Below are positions 1 through 7,862 of a DNA stretch of 64,000 nt, one piece after another. The DNA is taken from positions 1,079,001 to 1,143,000 of the forward strand of contig NZ_OY781925.1 of the NCBI RefSeq assembly GCF_963677305.1. The letters run 5' to 3'. Every line of letters begins with the position of its first letter. The stretch's first letter is position 1. The translations under genes were made by a program, and so were the position numbers. The stretch comes from an uncultured Holophaga sp. (GTDB lineage Bacteria; Acidobacteriota; Holophagae; Holophagales; Holophagaceae). The notes under the pieces were generated by a model. That model was not told the DNA's origin and did not search any database. It saw only the letters and a list, made by a program, of their open reading frames with translations.

Positions 1-341
1 GCCGGATCCGGCCCTGGATTGACACCTGGGTTGGAGAGGTGAAAAGCCTTTGGGTCACGGATTCGTACCGATGGGCACGGATCGTTGTCCGCCCCCGCAC
101 TGCGGGGCCCCCAGATGGCCCTTGCCGTGCGCATCTGCGTTCGGCTGGTCCTGTCCTTCCTTCGCTGCCCTGCGGTTGGATGGTGACTCAAGTTGCGACA
201 GGAGCTGCTGGGGATGCTGCAACAAACCTCGGGGCGGCGGGTTAAACCTTTTTTAAATATTGATGTTGGGTGCCTTGTGGGTTGGCACGTGGCTTGAGGT
301 TTCCTGTGCGTGGGATGACCCACATCTTTCCAGGAGTGAAC
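1..341. other. Intergenic stretch with no gene recognised
   Basis: Short reading frames here overlap each other and show neither homology nor a ribosome binding site, so no gene is called. An AT-rich patch around 243-262 sits about 80 bases before the first small secreted protein gene and is the likeliest promoter zone, but no convincing -35/-10 pair was found. Confidence 0.5.
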
Positions 342-620
342 ATGCGATTCATGGTTGCAGCCCTGGCCCTGTTGGGCATGGCCGTGCCCGCCCTGGCTCA
401 TGAGGTCCCGGATCGGGAGCACCGCGAGGGGCCGCCCGCTTGTTGGGAGGCCCGGGAGTCCCGCCGCTGGGAGGCCCCTTGGGAGCGCGGTCGGGACCTT
501 CGCTGCCGCGAGGTTCGATACAGCCGCCGACCCGCGCCGGTCTACGAGGAGGATGCCCCGGTCCGGGTTCGGGTCGCCGCCATGCCGCTCATCACCTTCC
601 ACATCGATCTGGGGCGTTAA
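342..620 (+). CDS. Small secreted protein of unknown function
   Basis: A 92-residue protein that I do not recognise. The ATG at 342 follows an AGGAG box at 332-336. The product opens with a signal peptide (MRFMVAALALLGMAVPALA, residues 1-19) that probably ends at the Ala-Leu-Ala cleavage site. The mature part is short and very rich in Arg, Glu and Pro, with two Cys residues (about 38 and 60), and ends in a hydrophobic strand-like segment. It lies 65 bases upstream of a second small secreted protein in the same direction, and both have the same style of AGGAG leader, so they may form one unit. A periplasmic or surface role is inferred only from the signal peptide. Confidence 0.6.
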   Translation: MRFMVAALALLGMAVPALAHEVPDREHREGPPACWEARESRRWEAPWERGRDLRCREVRYSRRPAPVYEEDAPVRVRVAAMPLITFHIDLGR

Positions 621-685
621 ACCTTCCCTTCGCCCAGGAATCCAACCTTTCAACCGCCCCATGCGGTTTTTCCCAGGAGTTGAAA

Positions 686-1066
686 ATGAACCTCAAGCGC
701 ATGTCCCTTGCCCTGCTCGGCACCCTGCTCATTGGAGGCGCCCTCGCCGCTCAGGAGCCCCCCAAGCCTCCTGTCCCGCCTCCTCCCGCCCCCGCGGGCA
801 CGGTGACGCCCCACCGTGCCGCCCGCATGGAGCGTCGGGCCGACCGTCAGCAGAAGCGTATCGATCAAGGTGTGAAGTCCGGGCAGCTCACCCCCCACGA
901 GGCAGCCAAGCTGGAGAGGCAGGAGGCCCGCACTGATCGCCACATCGCCAAGGCCGAGGCCGATGGCAAGGTGACCCCGGGTGAGGCCCGCCGCATTGAA
1001 CGTCAGCAGAACCGCGAGAGCCGCCGGATTTACCGCAAGAAGCACAACGCCCGCGTGGCGCAGTAG
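686..1066 (+). CDS. Small secreted, highly charged repeat protein
   Basis: A 126-residue protein starting at the ATG at 686, preceded by AGGAG at 675-679. Residues 1-20 form a signal peptide ending near ALAAQ, followed by a Pro-rich linker (about 22-37). The rest is a charged helical region with two copies of a unit of about 30 residues. Each copy centres on a Gly-X-Leu/Val-Thr-Pro-X-Glu-Ala turn (SGQLTPHEAAKLE and DGKVTPGEARRIE) followed by an Arg/Gln-rich helix. The protein ends in a basic tail. Similar repeat proteins occur as hypotheticals in many Gram-negative bacteria; no function is known to me. A perfect hairpin follows the stop codon. Confidence 0.65.
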   Translation: MNLKRMSLALLGTLLIGGALAAQEPPKPPVPPPPAPAGTVTPHRAARMERRADRQQKRIDQGVKSGQLTPHEAAKLERQEARTDRHIAKAEADGKVTPGEARRIERQQNRESRRIYRKKHNARVAQ

Positions 1067-1084
1067 TCTGGATCGCTGGACTCC

Positions 1085-1106
1085 AAGGCCCCCTGACGGG
1101 GGCCTT
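1085..1106. terminator. Bidirectional hairpin terminator
   Basis: A perfect 9-bp stem (AAGGCCCCC with GGGGGCCTT) and a 4-base TGAC loop lie between the convergent ends of the small secreted protein gene and dnaX. No long T-run follows, so termination strength is uncertain. Confidence 0.6.
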
Positions 1107-1109
1107 GCC

Positions 1110-2747
1110 CTATTCTCCGCTCTCCAGCCTGCGGATCTCCAGAACCTCTCCCTGGGTCTCCTGGAGGAGTCTTTGGAAGGCGGGGTCGTCGCGGAGCAGG
1201 TCTTCGGGCTTCTGGGAGTCGCCTCCCGCGAAGGTGATGGCCATGCGGGAGAGGCTTGGCAGGACCTGGCGGAGGGCTTCGAGGATGTGGGGGTTGGCCT
1301 GCTCCCGCTCGAGGTCCTGAACCGTGTTGCGGACGTTGGCGGGGAAGAACCAGTGGAGGACGCCCTTCTCCAGGCGGAGCTCGCTGGCCATGTGGGGCAG
1401 TGCACCCAGGGTGCGGGGCAGGCCGCCGGGGACGGCCTTGAGGACCTCGCTGACGCTGCGGCGGAGAGCCTCCATGTTCTCGGGGTGGGGCACGGTGGGC
1501 CGGGGCGCAGCCACGGGCTGGGCAGTCACCTGAGTCTGGGGCGGTAGGGCCGGACGGGGAGCGACGGAACCGGGCTTGGGGGTCTGGGGATCCGCCGCCC
1601 GGGAGACGGTCCCCGACTCAGGGCGGGGGGGAGATGCCGGACGGGCCGCTGGGGCGGTGGGGGCTGTGCCGGGGCGCACCAGGGCATCCAGGGGGGCCAA
1701 GTGGGGCAGCTGGCTGGCGGTGACCAGGGCCAGCTCCACCACGACCTGGGGCAGGCTGGTCTCCCGCAGGTCCCGTTCACGCTGGAGCAGGAGATGGAGC
1801 ATGCGGGCCAGGCGCATCACCTCGTGGGGCCCCTTGGAGGCACGGACTTCACCCTCGAGGCGGATCCGGAAGGCCATCATCAGCTCGCGCCAGAGGCTGG
1901 TCCAGTCCGTGCCCAGCTCGGCCAGGGCCTGGCACTGGTCCAGGATGGCGGCGCTGTCGCCGGAGGTCAGGGCCTCAAGAATGGCCTGGACTCGCACCGC
2001 CGGGACGATGCCGAGCTGCTCCCGCACGGTCTCCTCGAGGACCCGGCCATCCCCGGCGGAGATGACCCGGTCGAGGGTGGTGAGGGCATCGCGCATGGAT
2101 CCCTGGCCCGCCTCGGCCAGGAGGCGCAGGGAACCCTCGTCGAAGGGGACCCCTTCGGACTCGCAGACGAACTTCAGGCGGGACTCGATGAGCCCCACGG
2201 GAATGAGGCGGAAGGGGAAGATCTGGACCCGGCTCTTGATGGTCTCAGGTACATCCTGCAGTTCGGTGGTGGCCAGGACGAAGATGGCGTGGGGGGGAGG
2301 TTCCTCCAGGATCTTCAGCAGCGCATCAAAGGCGCTGCGGCTGAGCATGTGGACCTCGTCGATGATGTAGACGCGGTAGCGGCAGAAGGCCGGGCGGGTC
2401 TGGACCTGCTCCCGCAGAGCTCGGGCGTCCTCCACGCTGGCCCGGCTGGCGGCGTCGATCTCCACGATGTCAAGGCTCCGGTCCGGCTGCTCCGCCGCCA
2501 GGCACGCATCGCAGGTCCCACAGGGGGTCGGGGTGGGGCCCTCCACACAGTTGAGGGCCCGGGCCAGGATGCGGGCCGAGGAGGTCTTGCCGGTGCCCCG
2601 GACGCCCGCGAAGAGGAAGGCCTGGTGGTGAATCTGTCCGGCGTCCTTGGCCCGGCGCAGAGCATTGGACAGGGCCCGGACACTAGCCTCCTGACCCACG
2701 AGATCCGAGAGGAGGCGGGGCCGGTACTTGAGGGCAAGGGTGTTCAT
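1110..2747 (-). CDS. dnaX: DNA polymerase III subunit tau/gamma
   Basis: Clamp-loader ATPase of the replicative polymerase, 545 residues. The AAA+ core shows the Walker A motif GVRGTGKT (48-55), the clamp-loader zinc module with Cys67, Cys76, Cys79 and Cys82, the Walker B segment DEVHML (130-135) and the SRVQ sensor/arginine-finger region near 175. Residues from about 370 to 420 are a Pro/Ala-rich linker, followed by a short C-terminal domain that could contact the polymerase or DnaB, as in tau. The stop lies next to a hairpin shared with the convergent upstream gene. The gene is divergent from the acyl-CoA synthetase across an AT-rich 280-base region. No frameshift signal for a separate gamma form was searched in detail. 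Confidence 0.95.
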   Translation of the reverse strand: MNTLALKYRPRLLSDLVGQEASVRALSNALRRAKDAGQIHHQAFLFAGVRGTGKTSSARILARALNCVEGPTPTPCGTCDACLAAEQPDRSLDIVEIDAASRASVEDARALREQVQTRPAFCRYRVYIIDEVHMLSRSAFDALLKILEEPPPHAIFVLATTELQDVPETIKSRVQIFPFRLIPVGLIESRLKFVCESEGVPFDEGSLRLLAEAGQGSMRDALTTLDRVISAGDGRVLEETVREQLGIVPAVRVQAILEALTSGDSAAILDQCQALAELGTDWTSLWRELMMAFRIRLEGEVRASKGPHEVMRLARMLHLLLQRERDLRETSLPQVVVELALVTASQLPHLAPLDALVRPGTAPTAPAARPASPPRPESGTVSRAADPQTPKPGSVAPRPALPPQTQVTAQPVAAPRPTVPHPENMEALRRSVSEVLKAVPGGLPRTLGALPHMASELRLEKGVLHWFFPANVRNTVQDLEREQANPHILEALRQVLPSLSRMAITFAGGDSQKPEDLLRDDPAFQRLLQETQGEVLEIRRLESGE

Positions 2748-2957
2748 GGGATGACCATTGTAACCCAGCCTCTGGACCCGCAGGCCCCCTCTGGGAGGGC
2801 GATCCTGGCTAATGGTCTGATTAGGGATACTTTTAAAGAATTAATAGATAATTGATTTTGTAAATCTTCGAAGGGCTGCGTCACTGCTGGTGGGTGGGTG
2901 TTTGGGCGTGGTGGAAATGATGATGAATTAAACACCAGCCATGACATTTGTGCCCAT

Positions 2958-2986
2958 TTGACAAGTGCTTGATGCAGGTCTAGGAA
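2958..2986 (+). promoter_or_regulatory. Candidate sigma-70-type promoter of the acyl-CoA synthetase gene
   Basis: TTGACA at 2958-2963, a 17-base spacer and TAGGAA at 2981-2986 lie about 40 bases upstream of the ATG at 3028. The -35 box is perfect; the -10 box is weak because it lacks the final T. The surrounding 280-base gap to dnaX is AT-rich. Confidence 0.4.
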
Positions 2987-3027
2987 GAATTCAGGCCCTC
3001 CTGTGCCTGTCCTCTGTTGGAGCCCCC

Positions 3028-4668
3028 ATGACTCTCCCCTCCTATGTCCACGGCGTGACCGATGTCCCCCTGCTCGGTGAGACCATCGGGCAGAACCTCA
3101 AGCGGACAGTGGAGCGTTTCCCGGAGAGCGAGGCCCTTGTCTCTGCTTACCAGGGCTATCGGGCGAGCTACCGGGAGTTCTGGGAGCAGACGGGGCTGGT
3201 GGCCCGGGGACTCATGGCCCGTGGGGTGAAGAAGGGGGATCGGGTGGGCATCTGGTCCCCCAATCGCTATGAGTGGGTGCTGGTCCAGTACGCCACGGCG
3301 CGGATGGGGGCCGTCATGGTCAACATCAACCCCGCCTACCGGACCCATGAACTGGAGTACGCCATGAAGCAGTCCGGGGTGTCCCTCCTGATCGCCTCAA
3401 AGGGCTTTCGCCACACCGATTATGTTGGAATGATCCGCGAGGTGGAGGAGCACTGCCCGGAGCACAAGGCCACCCTCATCATCGATACCGAGTGGCATGA
3501 GCTCCTGGAGGACGGCAAGCGGGTGTCCGAGGAGGAGCTGCGGGCCCGGGAGGCCTCCCTGCAGTTCGACGACCCCATCAACATCCAGTACACGAGCGGC
3601 ACCACGGGCTTCCCCAAGGGGGCGACCCTCTCCCACCACAACATCCTCAACAATGGCTTCTTCATCGGGGAGCGCCTGGCCTATTCCGAGCAGGACCGGG
3701 TCTGCCTGCCCGTGCCTTTCTACCACTGCTTCGGCATGGTCCTGGGGAACATGGCCTGCACGACGCATGGTTGCTGCATCGTGATTCCCGGAGAGGCCTT
3801 TGAGCCGGGTGCTGTGCTCAAGGTGGTGGAGTCCGAGCGCTGCACCTCCCTCTATGGGGTGCCCACCATGTTCATCGCCGAGCTGGACCACCCCGACTTC
3901 AGGAGTACGGACTTCTCCTCCCTGCGGACGGGCATCATGGCTGGCTCCCCCTGTCCGGTGGAGGTCATGAAGCGGGTCCAGTCCGAGATGAATATGACGG
4001 AAGTGACGATCTGCTACGGCATGACCGAGACCTCACCGGTCTCGGCCCAGAGTCGGGTGGACGACCCTCTCGAGAAGCGGGTGGCTACGGTGGGGAGCAT
4101 CCATCCCCATGTGGAGGTCAAGATCATCGACCCCTCCACCGGTCGCATTGTCCCCCGGGGGGAGACCGGCGAGATCTGCACCCGGGGCTACTCGGTGATG
4201 TTGGGCTACTGGGAGGACCCCCAGTCCACCCGCCAATCCATCGATGCCGGGCGCTGGATGCACACCGGCGATCTGGGCGTGATGGACGAGGAGGGCTACC
4301 TCAAGATCGTGGGCCGCATCAAGGACATGGTCCTGAGGGGAGGCGAGAACATCTATCCGCGGGAGGTGGAGGAGTTCCTATACACCAAGCCCGAGATCGC
4401 GGACGTCCAGGTCATCGGCGTGCCGGACATCAAGTACGGTGAGGAGGTCATGGCCTGGATCAAGCTCCGCCCCGGGGCACAGCTCACCGAGGAGGAACTG
4501 AGGGCCTTCTGCAAGGGGAAGATCGCCACCTACAAGATCCCCCGCTACTGGAAGTTCGTGGATGACTTCCCCATGACCGTCTCGGGCAAGGTGCAGAAGT
4601 TCAAGATGCGCGACCAAGCCATTGCTGAGCTGGGGCTCCAGCAGGCTGCAGGGGTGATCACGGCCTGA
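3028..4668 (+). CDS. AMP-binding acyl-CoA synthetase (ACSF2/FadD-like)
   Basis: Adenylate-forming enzyme, 546 residues, expected to activate a fatty or other carboxylic acid with ATP and CoA. The ATG at 3028 is chosen because GGAG at 3019-3022 lies 5 bases before it; a longer frame upstream has no such signal. Visible motifs are the P-loop-like [11 protein letters not shown] (about residue 190), the YGMTE adenylation motif (about 332), the TGDLG motif and hinge (about 415) and the C-terminal [10 protein letters not shown] segment with the catalytic Lys. The N-terminus is typical of the ACSF2-type medium/long-chain subgroup. Substrate chain length cannot be read from the sequence. The 3' end overlaps the convergent PAS protein gene by 11 bases. 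Confidence 0.9.
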   Translation: MTLPSYVHGVTDVPLLGETIGQNLKRTVERFPESEALVSAYQGYRASYREFWEQTGLVARGLMARGVKKGDRVGIWSPNRYEWVLVQYATARMGAVMVNINPAYRTHELEYAMKQSGVSLLIASKGFRHTDYVGMIREVEEHCPEHKATLIIDTEWHELLEDGKRVSEEELRAREASLQFDDPINIQYTSGTTGFPKGATLSHHNILNNGFFIGERLAYSEQDRVCLPVPFYHCFGMVLGNMACTTHGCCIVIPGEAFEPGAVLKVVESERCTSLYGVPTMFIAELDHPDFRSTDFSSLRTGIMAGSPCPVEVMKRVQSEMNMTEVTICYGMTETSPVSAQSRVDDPLEKRVATVGSIHPHVEVKIIDPSTGRIVPRGETGEICTRGYSVMLGYWEDPQSTRQSIDAGRWMHTGDLGVMDEEGYLKIVGRIKDMVLRGGENIYPREVEEFLYTKPEIADVQVIGVPDIKYGEEVMAWIKLRPGAQLTEEELRAFCKGKIATYKIPRYWKFVDDFPMTVSGKVQKFKMRDQAIAELGLQQAAGVITA

Positions 4669-5155
4669 CGGTGAGGGGGCTTCCGGCCTTCACCCGGATT
4701 TCCCGGATCCAACCCAGGTACTGATCTTCCGAGACCCGGATGGCGTCCATGCGGACTTCCGCCGGGACGCCATCCTTGCGATAGAGCTTGGCGGTGTGGT
4801 GGCTCCAGTCCAGGGCGTCCACATGCTCAAAGGCGGCCAGGGTGGCCTCCATGGACTCCAGGGCGATGATCTCCTGCAGCCCCATGCAGCACAGCTCATT
4901 CACGGTGTAGCCGGTGAGCTCAGCGATCACCGGGCTCACCTGCACGAAGCGCAGGAAGGGGTCGAGCACGCAGAAGGCATAAAGGGGCTCAACCGCAAGG
5001 ACCTCGGTACTCGTGGTCCGACTGCCCTGGAAGCGGCGGGAGCGGAAGCCCCCACGCTTCTCCACCTGGGACCAGGCCTCTCTGGGGAGGGCGGGCACCG
5101 GCAGGGCCCCCAGGACTGGGAGGGTATCTTCGGGTAGATCCATACCGTATCCCAT
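4658..5155 (-). CDS. Single PAS-domain protein
   Basis: A 165-residue protein with one PAS domain (about 57-155). The core reads [15 protein letters not shown], then a [11 protein letters not shown] helix, an IRKDG-like turn ([14 protein letters not shown]) and the closing YLGWIREIR strand. There is no kinase, GGDEF or HTH output domain, so it is either a stand-alone sensor that works through a partner or a remnant of a larger sensor. The start is supported by AGGAG 5 bases upstream of the ATG at 5155. Two adjacent Cys residues in the PAS helix could bind a ligand, but this is speculative. It is convergent with the acyl-CoA synthetase gene. Confidence 0.75.
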   Translation of the reverse strand: MGYGMDLPEDTLPVLGALPVPALPREAWSQVEKRGGFRSRRFQGSRTTSTEVLAVEPLYAFCVLDPFLRFVQVSPVIAELTGYTVNELCCMGLQEIIALESMEATLAAFEHVDALDWSHHTAKLYRKDGVPAEVRMDAIRVSEDQYLGWIREIRVKAGSPLTVRP

Positions 5156-5239
5156 GGTTGCTCCTGGGTTTTACCCAATGGATAGGCCAACCCCGGAGAA
5201 AAGCAAGGGCGATATTTTCCATGTTTTGACTGTGTCTGA

Positions 5240-5788
5240 TCAGACCTGGGTCAGGATTCGGTCGATGGCCTCGGGCAGATCCCTGGCTTCCATGTCTGCC
5301 TGGGTGGGTCCGCCTCCGGCTCCGTAGCCCGTCCGGACCAGGATGGTCCGGCAGCCGGCCCGATGGCCCGCCTCGATATCGATTTCCTTGTCTCCGATCA
5401 TCCAGGAGCCTGGCAGGTCGATGTCGTGCTCGCGGCTGGCCCTAAGGAGCATGCCAGGGTTGGGCTTCCGGTCAGGGTGGTCGGGGTGCCCGTAGGGGGC
5501 GATGCCGTCCTTGTGGTACGGGGCGACGTAGGCTGCGTCATAGTGGGCACCGGCTGCGGACAGGAGCTCCCTGATGCGGGCCATGACGGCCTCGTATTCG
5601 GCCCAGCCGAATCGGCCCCGGCCTATGCCGCTCTGGTTGGTCACGATGATGACCGGGACGGACCGTGCATTGAGGTGGGCGATGGCCTCCGCGGCGCCTG
5701 GGATGAGAGCCACATCTTCGACCCGGTGCAGGTAATCCACTTCCACGTTCAGGGTGCCGTCCCGATCGAGGAATACCGCTGGCCTCAA
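5240..5788 (-). CDS. gmhB: D-glycero-beta-D-manno-heptose 1,7-bisphosphate 7-phosphatase (HAD-IIIA)
   Basis: HAD-superfamily phosphatase, 182 residues, of the ADP-heptose route for lipopolysaccharide core. Motif I is FLDRDGTLN (6-14), motif II TNQSG (49-53), motif III RKPNPGM and motif IV MIGDKEID. The usual GmhB zinc loop, Cys-X-His before and Cys-X-Cys just ahead of RKPNPGM, is absent: the loop reads YHKDGIAPYGHPDHPDRKP and contains no Cys. The start is a TTG at 5788 with a strong GAGGAGG box just upstream. It overlaps the stop of the AI-2E permease gene by 4 bases, so translation is coupled. Other HAD-IIIA phosphatase roles remain possible because of the missing zinc ligands. Confidence 0.8.
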   Translation of the reverse strand: MRPAVFLDRDGTLNVEVDYLHRVEDVALIPGAAEAIAHLNARSVPVIIVTNQSGIGRGRFGWAEYEAVMARIRELLSAAGAHYDAAYVAPYHKDGIAPYGHPDHPDRKPNPGMLLRASREHDIDLPGSWMIGDKEIDIEAGHRAGCRTILVRTGYGAGGGPTQADMEARDLPEAIDRILTQV

Positions 5789-6840
5789 GACTCCTCCTCG
5801 GGCTCACCCTCCCGGAACCAGGGGTGCACCTGGTAGTGGGCGATCAGGTGCTCGAAGGTCACCTTGAGGACGATCATGAGGGGGACCGCGAAGACCAGGC
5901 CCACCAGGCCCAGGGCATAGCCGAAGGTGAGCACGGCCAGGAGGACCTCCAGGGGGTGGAGGCGGCTGGCCTTGCCGACCCAGACCGGGGTCAGGTAGAG
6001 GCCCTCGATCTTTTGGACGGCCACGAAGATCAGGAGCAGGACGGCCAGTTTCCCCCCCCCGAAGCCCGTGCCAACGGCCACGAGGAGTGCGGCGGGAAGG
6101 GCGGTGGCGTAGGGCAGGTAGGGCACCACAACGGCGCATCCGGCCACGAGCCCCAGGAGCCATGCATAGGGCACGCCCTGGATCATCAGGGCGAGGCTCT
6201 GAAGAAGGGTCATGACCGCCGCGACGGCGATCTGGCCCCGGATGTACCCGCCCAGCCGTTCATGGATGGCCCCGATGAATCCATGGGCCACTGCCCGGTG
6301 CCGCGGGGGGATGAGGGCATCGATCCCCTTGATGAAAGCAGGCCCATCCACCAGGAGGTAGTAGAGGATGACCGGTACCAGGAGGTAGCTCAGGAGCCGC
6401 AGGAAGAAGGAGAGGATCCCGGCGCCGGCGTTCTGGAGGCTGTGCAGGAGCGTGGTGGGTTCGAACTCGGCGAAGGCCGAGCGGACCTGGCTGTCGAGCC
6501 ATGGATAGCCGGCCAGCCAGGGGAGGAAGCGGCTCTCCACGGCGGACTGGAGGGCGGGCAGGGTGCGGAGCAGGCGCTCCACCTGCTGGATCGCCCAGGG
6601 GACCAGCCAGACCAGGAGGGCGGCGAGGGCCAGCAGGGTGCCGAGGAGCAGGAGCAATGTGGCCCAGCCCCGGCTGATGTGGCGCTCCATCCGGCGGGCC
6701 AGGGGCGACAGCAGGTAGGCCAGGACCATGGCCACAAAGAAGGGAGCCAGGGCCCTGCGCACCAGGAAGATCCAGAGCAGGACGAGAAGCCCTACGACGA
6801 CGAAGTGCCAGGGGACCCGGCGGAGGAGGGGGAGGTTCAT
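5785..6840 (-). CDS. AI-2E family transporter (PF01594-type permease)
   Basis: Integral membrane protein of 351 residues, AI-2E/YdiK/PerM family. Hydrophobic segments are visible near residues 11-27, 30-46, 59-80, 145-170, 200-260 and 270-330, with the family signature VVPYLPYATALPAALLV and the later conserved segment EGLYLTPVWVGK. The family is known for putative autoinducer-2 export or Na+/H+ antiport; the substrate here is unknown. The ATG at 6840 overlaps the pgsA stop (ATGA), which fixes the start over longer in-frame extensions. The stop in turn overlaps the gmhB start. This is the middle gene of a coupled three-gene envelope operon. Confidence 0.85.
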   Translation of the reverse strand: MNLPLLRRVPWHFVVVGLLVLLWIFLVRRALAPFFVAMVLAYLLSPLARRMERHISRGWATLLLLLGTLLALAALLVWLVPWAIQQVERLLRTLPALQSAVESRFLPWLAGYPWLDSQVRSAFAEFEPTTLLHSLQNAGAGILSFFLRLLSYLLVPVILYYLLVDGPAFIKGIDALIPPRHRAVAHGFIGAIHERLGGYIRGQIAVAAVMTLLQSLALMIQGVPYAWLLGLVAGCAVVVPYLPYATALPAALLVAVGTGFGGGKLAVLLLIFVAVQKIEGLYLTPVWVGKASRLHPLEVLLAVLTFGYALGLVGLVFAVPLMIVLKVTFEHLIAHYQVHPWFREGEPEEES

Positions 6841-7406
6841 CGCGGCTCGTTCCTGGTGTGGGTGGCCCGGAAGAAATACTGGCAACCCGAGGCAAGGACC
6901 ATGAGGGCCACTAGGTAGAAGCACCAGAGAGGGACGGCGGAGAAGGGTACCGGGGGCGGGAAGGCGTTCAGGAGGAGGGCCATGGCGATGGCCACCAGTT
7001 GGATGGTGGTGGTCAGCTTGCCCAGGAGGGTCGGCTGGAACTTGGAAGGATCGAAGTGTCCCCGGCTATAGAGGGCCACCAGGCTGATGATGAGATCCCG
7101 GGAGATGGCGAGGATGGCGACCCAGGCCGGAATCTGGACGGCCAGGGGGCTATGGGGGAAGGCCAGCAGGATGAAGGCGGTCGTCATCAGGAGCTTGTCG
7201 GCTGCAGGGTCCAGGATGGCGCCCAGGGTGGACTTCTGGTTGAAGCGCCGGGCGATGAAGCCATCCAGGAGGTCGGTGACCCCGGCCAGGGCGAAGATGG
7301 CGCAGGCTTCGGGCATCCGGCCATACCAGACCGAGATCGCGAAGAATGGCACTGCCAGGATCCGGAGAAGGGTCAGGCAGTTGGGGACGGTGAGTGTTTG
7401 CTTCAT
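6837..7406 (-). CDS. pgsA: CDP-diacylglycerol--glycerol-3-phosphate 3-phosphatidyltransferase
   Basis: Membrane enzyme making phosphatidylglycerol phosphate from CDP-diacylglycerol and glycerol 3-phosphate; 189 residues from the ATG at 7406, the usual PgsA length. The CDP-alcohol phosphotransferase motif D-X2-DG-X2-AR-X8-G-X3-D-X3-D is complete (DLLDGFIARR then GAILDPAADK, about residues 40-66). Four to six hydrophobic segments follow. The N-terminus TVPNCLTLLRI is typical. A longer form starting at the ATG at 7436 is possible, but neither start has a good ribosome binding site. It is the first gene of the pgsA/AI-2E/gmhB operon and divergent from feoA. Confidence 0.9.
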   Translation of the reverse strand: MKQTLTVPNCLTLLRILAVPFFAISVWYGRMPEACAIFALAGVTDLLDGFIARRFNQKSTLGAILDPAADKLLMTTAFILLAFPHSPLAVQIPAWVAILAISRDLIISLVALYSRGHFDPSKFQPTLLGKLTTTIQLVAIAMALLLNAFPPPVPFSAVPLWCFYLVALMVLASGCQYFFRATHTRNEPR

Positions 7407-7470
7407 GGGACCCGTTGCTGGGTCGATTGTAGCCATGAGGAGGAAGTTCTGGGCAGCGCTGTTTCGCCGC

Positions 7471-7498
7471 TTGCCAGTGCCGAGGGACACGCTACACT
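7471..7498 (+). promoter_or_regulatory. Candidate sigma-70-type promoter of feoA
   Basis: TTGCCA at 7471-7476, a 16-base spacer and TACACT at 7493-7498 place the transcription start near 7505, just before the GGGAGGG box (7503-7509) and the proposed TTG start codon at 7518. Each box matches the sigma-70 consensus at four or five of six positions. Confidence 0.55.
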
Positions 7499-7517
7499 GC
7501 CAGGGAGGGATGAGAAT

Positions 7518-7862
7518 TTGTCTCAGGTGCAAGCAACCCGACTCTGTGACCTAGTTCCAGGAGACTCGGCCGTGATCGTTGAGGTCCTGGCCCGGGGGCC
7601 TGTGCGACGGAGGCTGCTGGAGATGGGCTTCGTCCGTGGGACGCAGTTGAGGGTTGAAAAGCTGGCCCCCCTCGGGGATCCCATGGAGCTGATCATCAAG
7701 GGCTACCACCTCTCCCTCCGACGGGAGGAAGGGGCCTGCATCCTGGTCGACCGGGCGGCGGGTAATCTGCCAGGCCCTCCCTGCACCCACGCGGAACCCG
7801 TCGGGAGGGGCTGCCGCTGTGGCTGGATGCGCCGCATCATCGGTTTGCGTCGTCGTCCTTGA
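7518..7862 (+). CDS. feoA: FeoA-domain protein (ferrous iron transport accessory)
   Basis: A 114-residue protein with an SH3-like FeoA domain: TRLCDLVPGDSAVIVEVL, RRRLLEMGFVRGTQLRVEK, then the PLGDPMELIIKGYHLSLRREE signature with ILV closing the barrel. The TTG at 7518 is preferred because GGGAGGG lies 8 bases upstream and the frame begins close to the usual FeoA start. Unlike typical 75-90 residue FeoA, it has a C-terminal extension with three Cys residues and a basic end (CTHAEPVGRGCRCGW). No feoB follows; the next gene is convergent and overlaps by 26 bases. FeoA normally helps the FeoB GTPase, so either feoB lies elsewhere or this is a free-standing regulator of that fold. Confidence 0.8.
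   Translation: MSQVQATRLCDLVPGDSAVIVEVLARGPVRRRLLEMGFVRGTQLRVEKLAPLGDPMELIIKGYHLSLRREEGACILVDRAAGNLPGPPCTHAEPVGRGCRCGWMRRIIGLRRRP

Noticed and set aside
5156..5200. Sigma-54-like promoter before the PAS protein gene (GG-N10-GG)
   Set aside because: The -12 element reads GG instead of GC, and no enhancer-like repeats were seen.
5234..5245. GTCTGATCAGAC perfect 12-base palindrome
   Set aside because: It overlaps the gmhB stop codon, has no spacer to form a hairpin loop, and has no second copy nearby; probably chance.
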